Below, in pieces: positions 7,001 through 7,082 of a stretch of 7,082 bases of DNA. The notes beneath the pieces are model-generated. The model saw only the letters and a program-made list of their open reading frames with translations. It had not been told where the DNA came from and searched no databases. Source of the DNA: Bacillota bacterium (GTDB taxonomy: Bacteria; Bacillota; Clostridia; Acetivibrionales; DSM-1351); NCBI GenBank assembly GCA_023431385.1, contig JAEYWA010000203.1, positions 1-7,082 on the forward strand, written 5' to 3'. Position 1 is the stretch's first letter, and every line of letters begins with the position of its first letter. The position numbers were made by a program, and so were the translations under genes.

Positions 7001-7082
7001 CAGTTGATCCGCTAGGAACCACACCGCTGGCCAGAAGTGTACCACCCTGTCTGGAGTCATATACTTTTACAATATCACCTGC
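4065..7082 (-). CDS. Giant tandem-repeat surface-type protein (C-terminal part; N-terminus beyond the window)
   Basis: The frame is open to the window edge, giving 1005 visible residues before the TAG. A GTG at 7022 is internal, because the 20 codons upstream (starting AGDIVKVYDSRQGG) continue the repeat pattern. The whole visible part is eleven copies of a beta-rich module of about 94 residues, each with NN.....DT.....GL..GD.VKVY, GG..LGSATV, then QLG...G.VYVSVT..GK.ES.RT...Y. Alternating hydrophobic strands, many Thr/Ser/Val, and no Cys or Trp are typical of extracellular Ig-like or similar beta-sandwich stalk modules in Gram-positive envelope proteins; the fold is inferred. The protein ends seven residues after the last ES.RT motif (KVDFSGE), with no LPXTG sorting signal, SLH domain, dockerin or membrane anchor, so signal peptide and attachment or binding domains should be N-terminal. 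Function is unknown; adhesion or a stalk role is plausible. A strong terminator follows. Confidence 0.88.
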   Translation of the reverse strand, partial: AGDIVKVYDSRQGGTLLASGVVPSGSTDIIVEIPQLGKGAGSVFVTVSSPDKSESARKEVTYAAENKSQKLNENQIEVTNNIIGTPDTVFVSGLAPGDIIRAYSAASQGTLLGKATVPAAGVSATISVPQLGTNGGTVYVSVTNPGKLEGDLQGAQYGSEEKSSAPNAADISVNNNSGAADTVKVTGLAAGDVVKVYASETAITPIGSATVATYGSEAIVTITELSNIQLKIFVSVTSANKSESSRVGKTYDKEPVSGTLTDKNITVINNAGIEDTVKVTGLTPGDIIKVYNQTSGGTLLGSATVPASSTYAIATIPQLGVSDGIIYVSITSINMAEGNRTAVTYPGEQQSQAPDALKISVENNYGIASTITIRGLKDNDVVSVYDAAEGGTPLAQGTVATYSSEITLQISRLKDIGGDLYISVTSTGKLESNRTTVHYGPKSASTAPNSSNVEISNNVVYADTITIIGIEPGAVVKVYKEERGGNPIGSATMPSDGSDAIITVAQLGVNEGVVYVSVTTSGKTESTRTSISYSKEESSQPLLKGNVTVINNSGMSDTIIITGLQAYDTVKVYSAETGGTRLATLYPNANTLTATGNISLASTEAGSIYVSVTNYGKSESSRTKIDYEAESVAPRASDITVENNAGTPDIITIEGLTQNDIVKVYDSKNNGNILVSQKLTTAGNRLILSVPQLTANEGKIYVSVTNFGRAESSLTEVGYIAETSTPAPYIGDIYINNNVDIDDTVIVYNLLPNDVVKVYDAPSGGNLLGYASVPRNKTEATVSLEDLGSSAGVVYISVITKGKTESHRTEVSYVAEGRTTAPYPGNIYVTNNVTISDTVLVTGLNSGDKVKVYNSSAGGELLGSATVTEGSRQARITIKQLGEESGSVYVSVTSKGRTESKRTEAEYVSEQTTNAPYSGFIEVINNSSGTSDTIIVSELQSGDIVNVYSAPAGGSILGTAQVTSGGNSAVVTVGQLGKDSGSIYVTVTTVGRFESSRTKVDFSGE
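4068..7082 (-). repeat. Array of eleven tandem modules of about 94 residues (282 bp) within the surface protein
   Basis: Boundaries on the minus strand, in protein order: R1 7082-6864 (cut by the edge), R2 6863-6579, R3 6578-6297, R4 6296-6015, R5 6014-5733, R6 5732-5451, R7 5450-5175, R8 5174-4893, R9 4892-4611, R10 4610-4329, R11 4328-4068. Complete modules are 94 residues except R2 (95), R7 (92) and R11 (87, ending at the stop). Best-kept positions are the NN pair near residues 7-8, DT near 13-14, VKVY near 26-29, GG near 34-35, and VYVSVT near 64-70 with ES.RT after it. Copies differ widely at the protein level and in codon choice, so the duplications are not recent, although neighbouring modules show family resemblances. 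The repeats are coding and lie on one strand, with no spacer structure. Confidence 0.92.

Noticed and set aside
6999..7022. GTG at 7022 as the start of the giant repeat gene
   Set aside because: The frame stays open upstream to the window edge, and the 20 extra codons match the first part of the repeat module (GDIVKVYDS..GGTLL). The start lies outside the window.
4068..7082. CRISPR array or other non-coding repeat
   Set aside because: The period is about 282 bp, the repeats are coding in one open frame and there are no short identical units with unique spacers.

Overview
The window looks like chromosomal DNA of a low-GC Firmicute, most likely a Clostridia member of the Ruminiclostridium / cluster III kind. 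This is inferred from AT-rich intergenic DNA, strong AGG-type ribosome binding sites, a bacterial-type prolyl-tRNA synthetase carrying Cys pairs, and long secreted repeat proteins. The species cannot be named from the sequence alone.

Layout, left to right. A complete plus-strand proS (18-1754) opens the window. It converges on a minus-strand gene for a secreted RCC1-type beta-propeller protein (1777-2842), which is broken by at least four lesions and is called here as a pseudogene. A 176-bp AT-rich region separates that gene from plus-strand tadA (3019-3483). This region holds a 15-bp dyad and a candidate tadA promoter. A small thioredoxin-fold protein that keeps only the first active-site cysteine (3562-3918) follows tadA on the same strand. 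A perfect 15-bp stem-loop at 4007-4040 lies between the plus-strand genes and a large minus-strand gene, and probably ends transcription from both sides. The rest of the window (4068-7082) is the C-terminal 1005 residues of a giant surface-type protein. It is made only of tandem beta-rich repeats of about 94 residues, ten complete and one cut by the window edge. Its N-terminus and any anchoring module lie outside the window.

Functionally, the plus strand carries housekeeping translation genes: proS charges tRNA-Pro and tadA makes inosine at the tRNA wobble position. A small redox-fold protein of unknown role follows them. The minus strand carries two envelope or secreted repeat proteins, one decayed and one apparently intact over the part that is visible. 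Nothing links the two groups into one pathway. No RNA gene, CRISPR array, insertion sequence or phage gene was seen. I found no clear evidence of an undescribed system. The points most worth a second look are the decayed propeller gene, the internal structure of the 94-residue array, and the one-cysteine thioredoxin-like protein.
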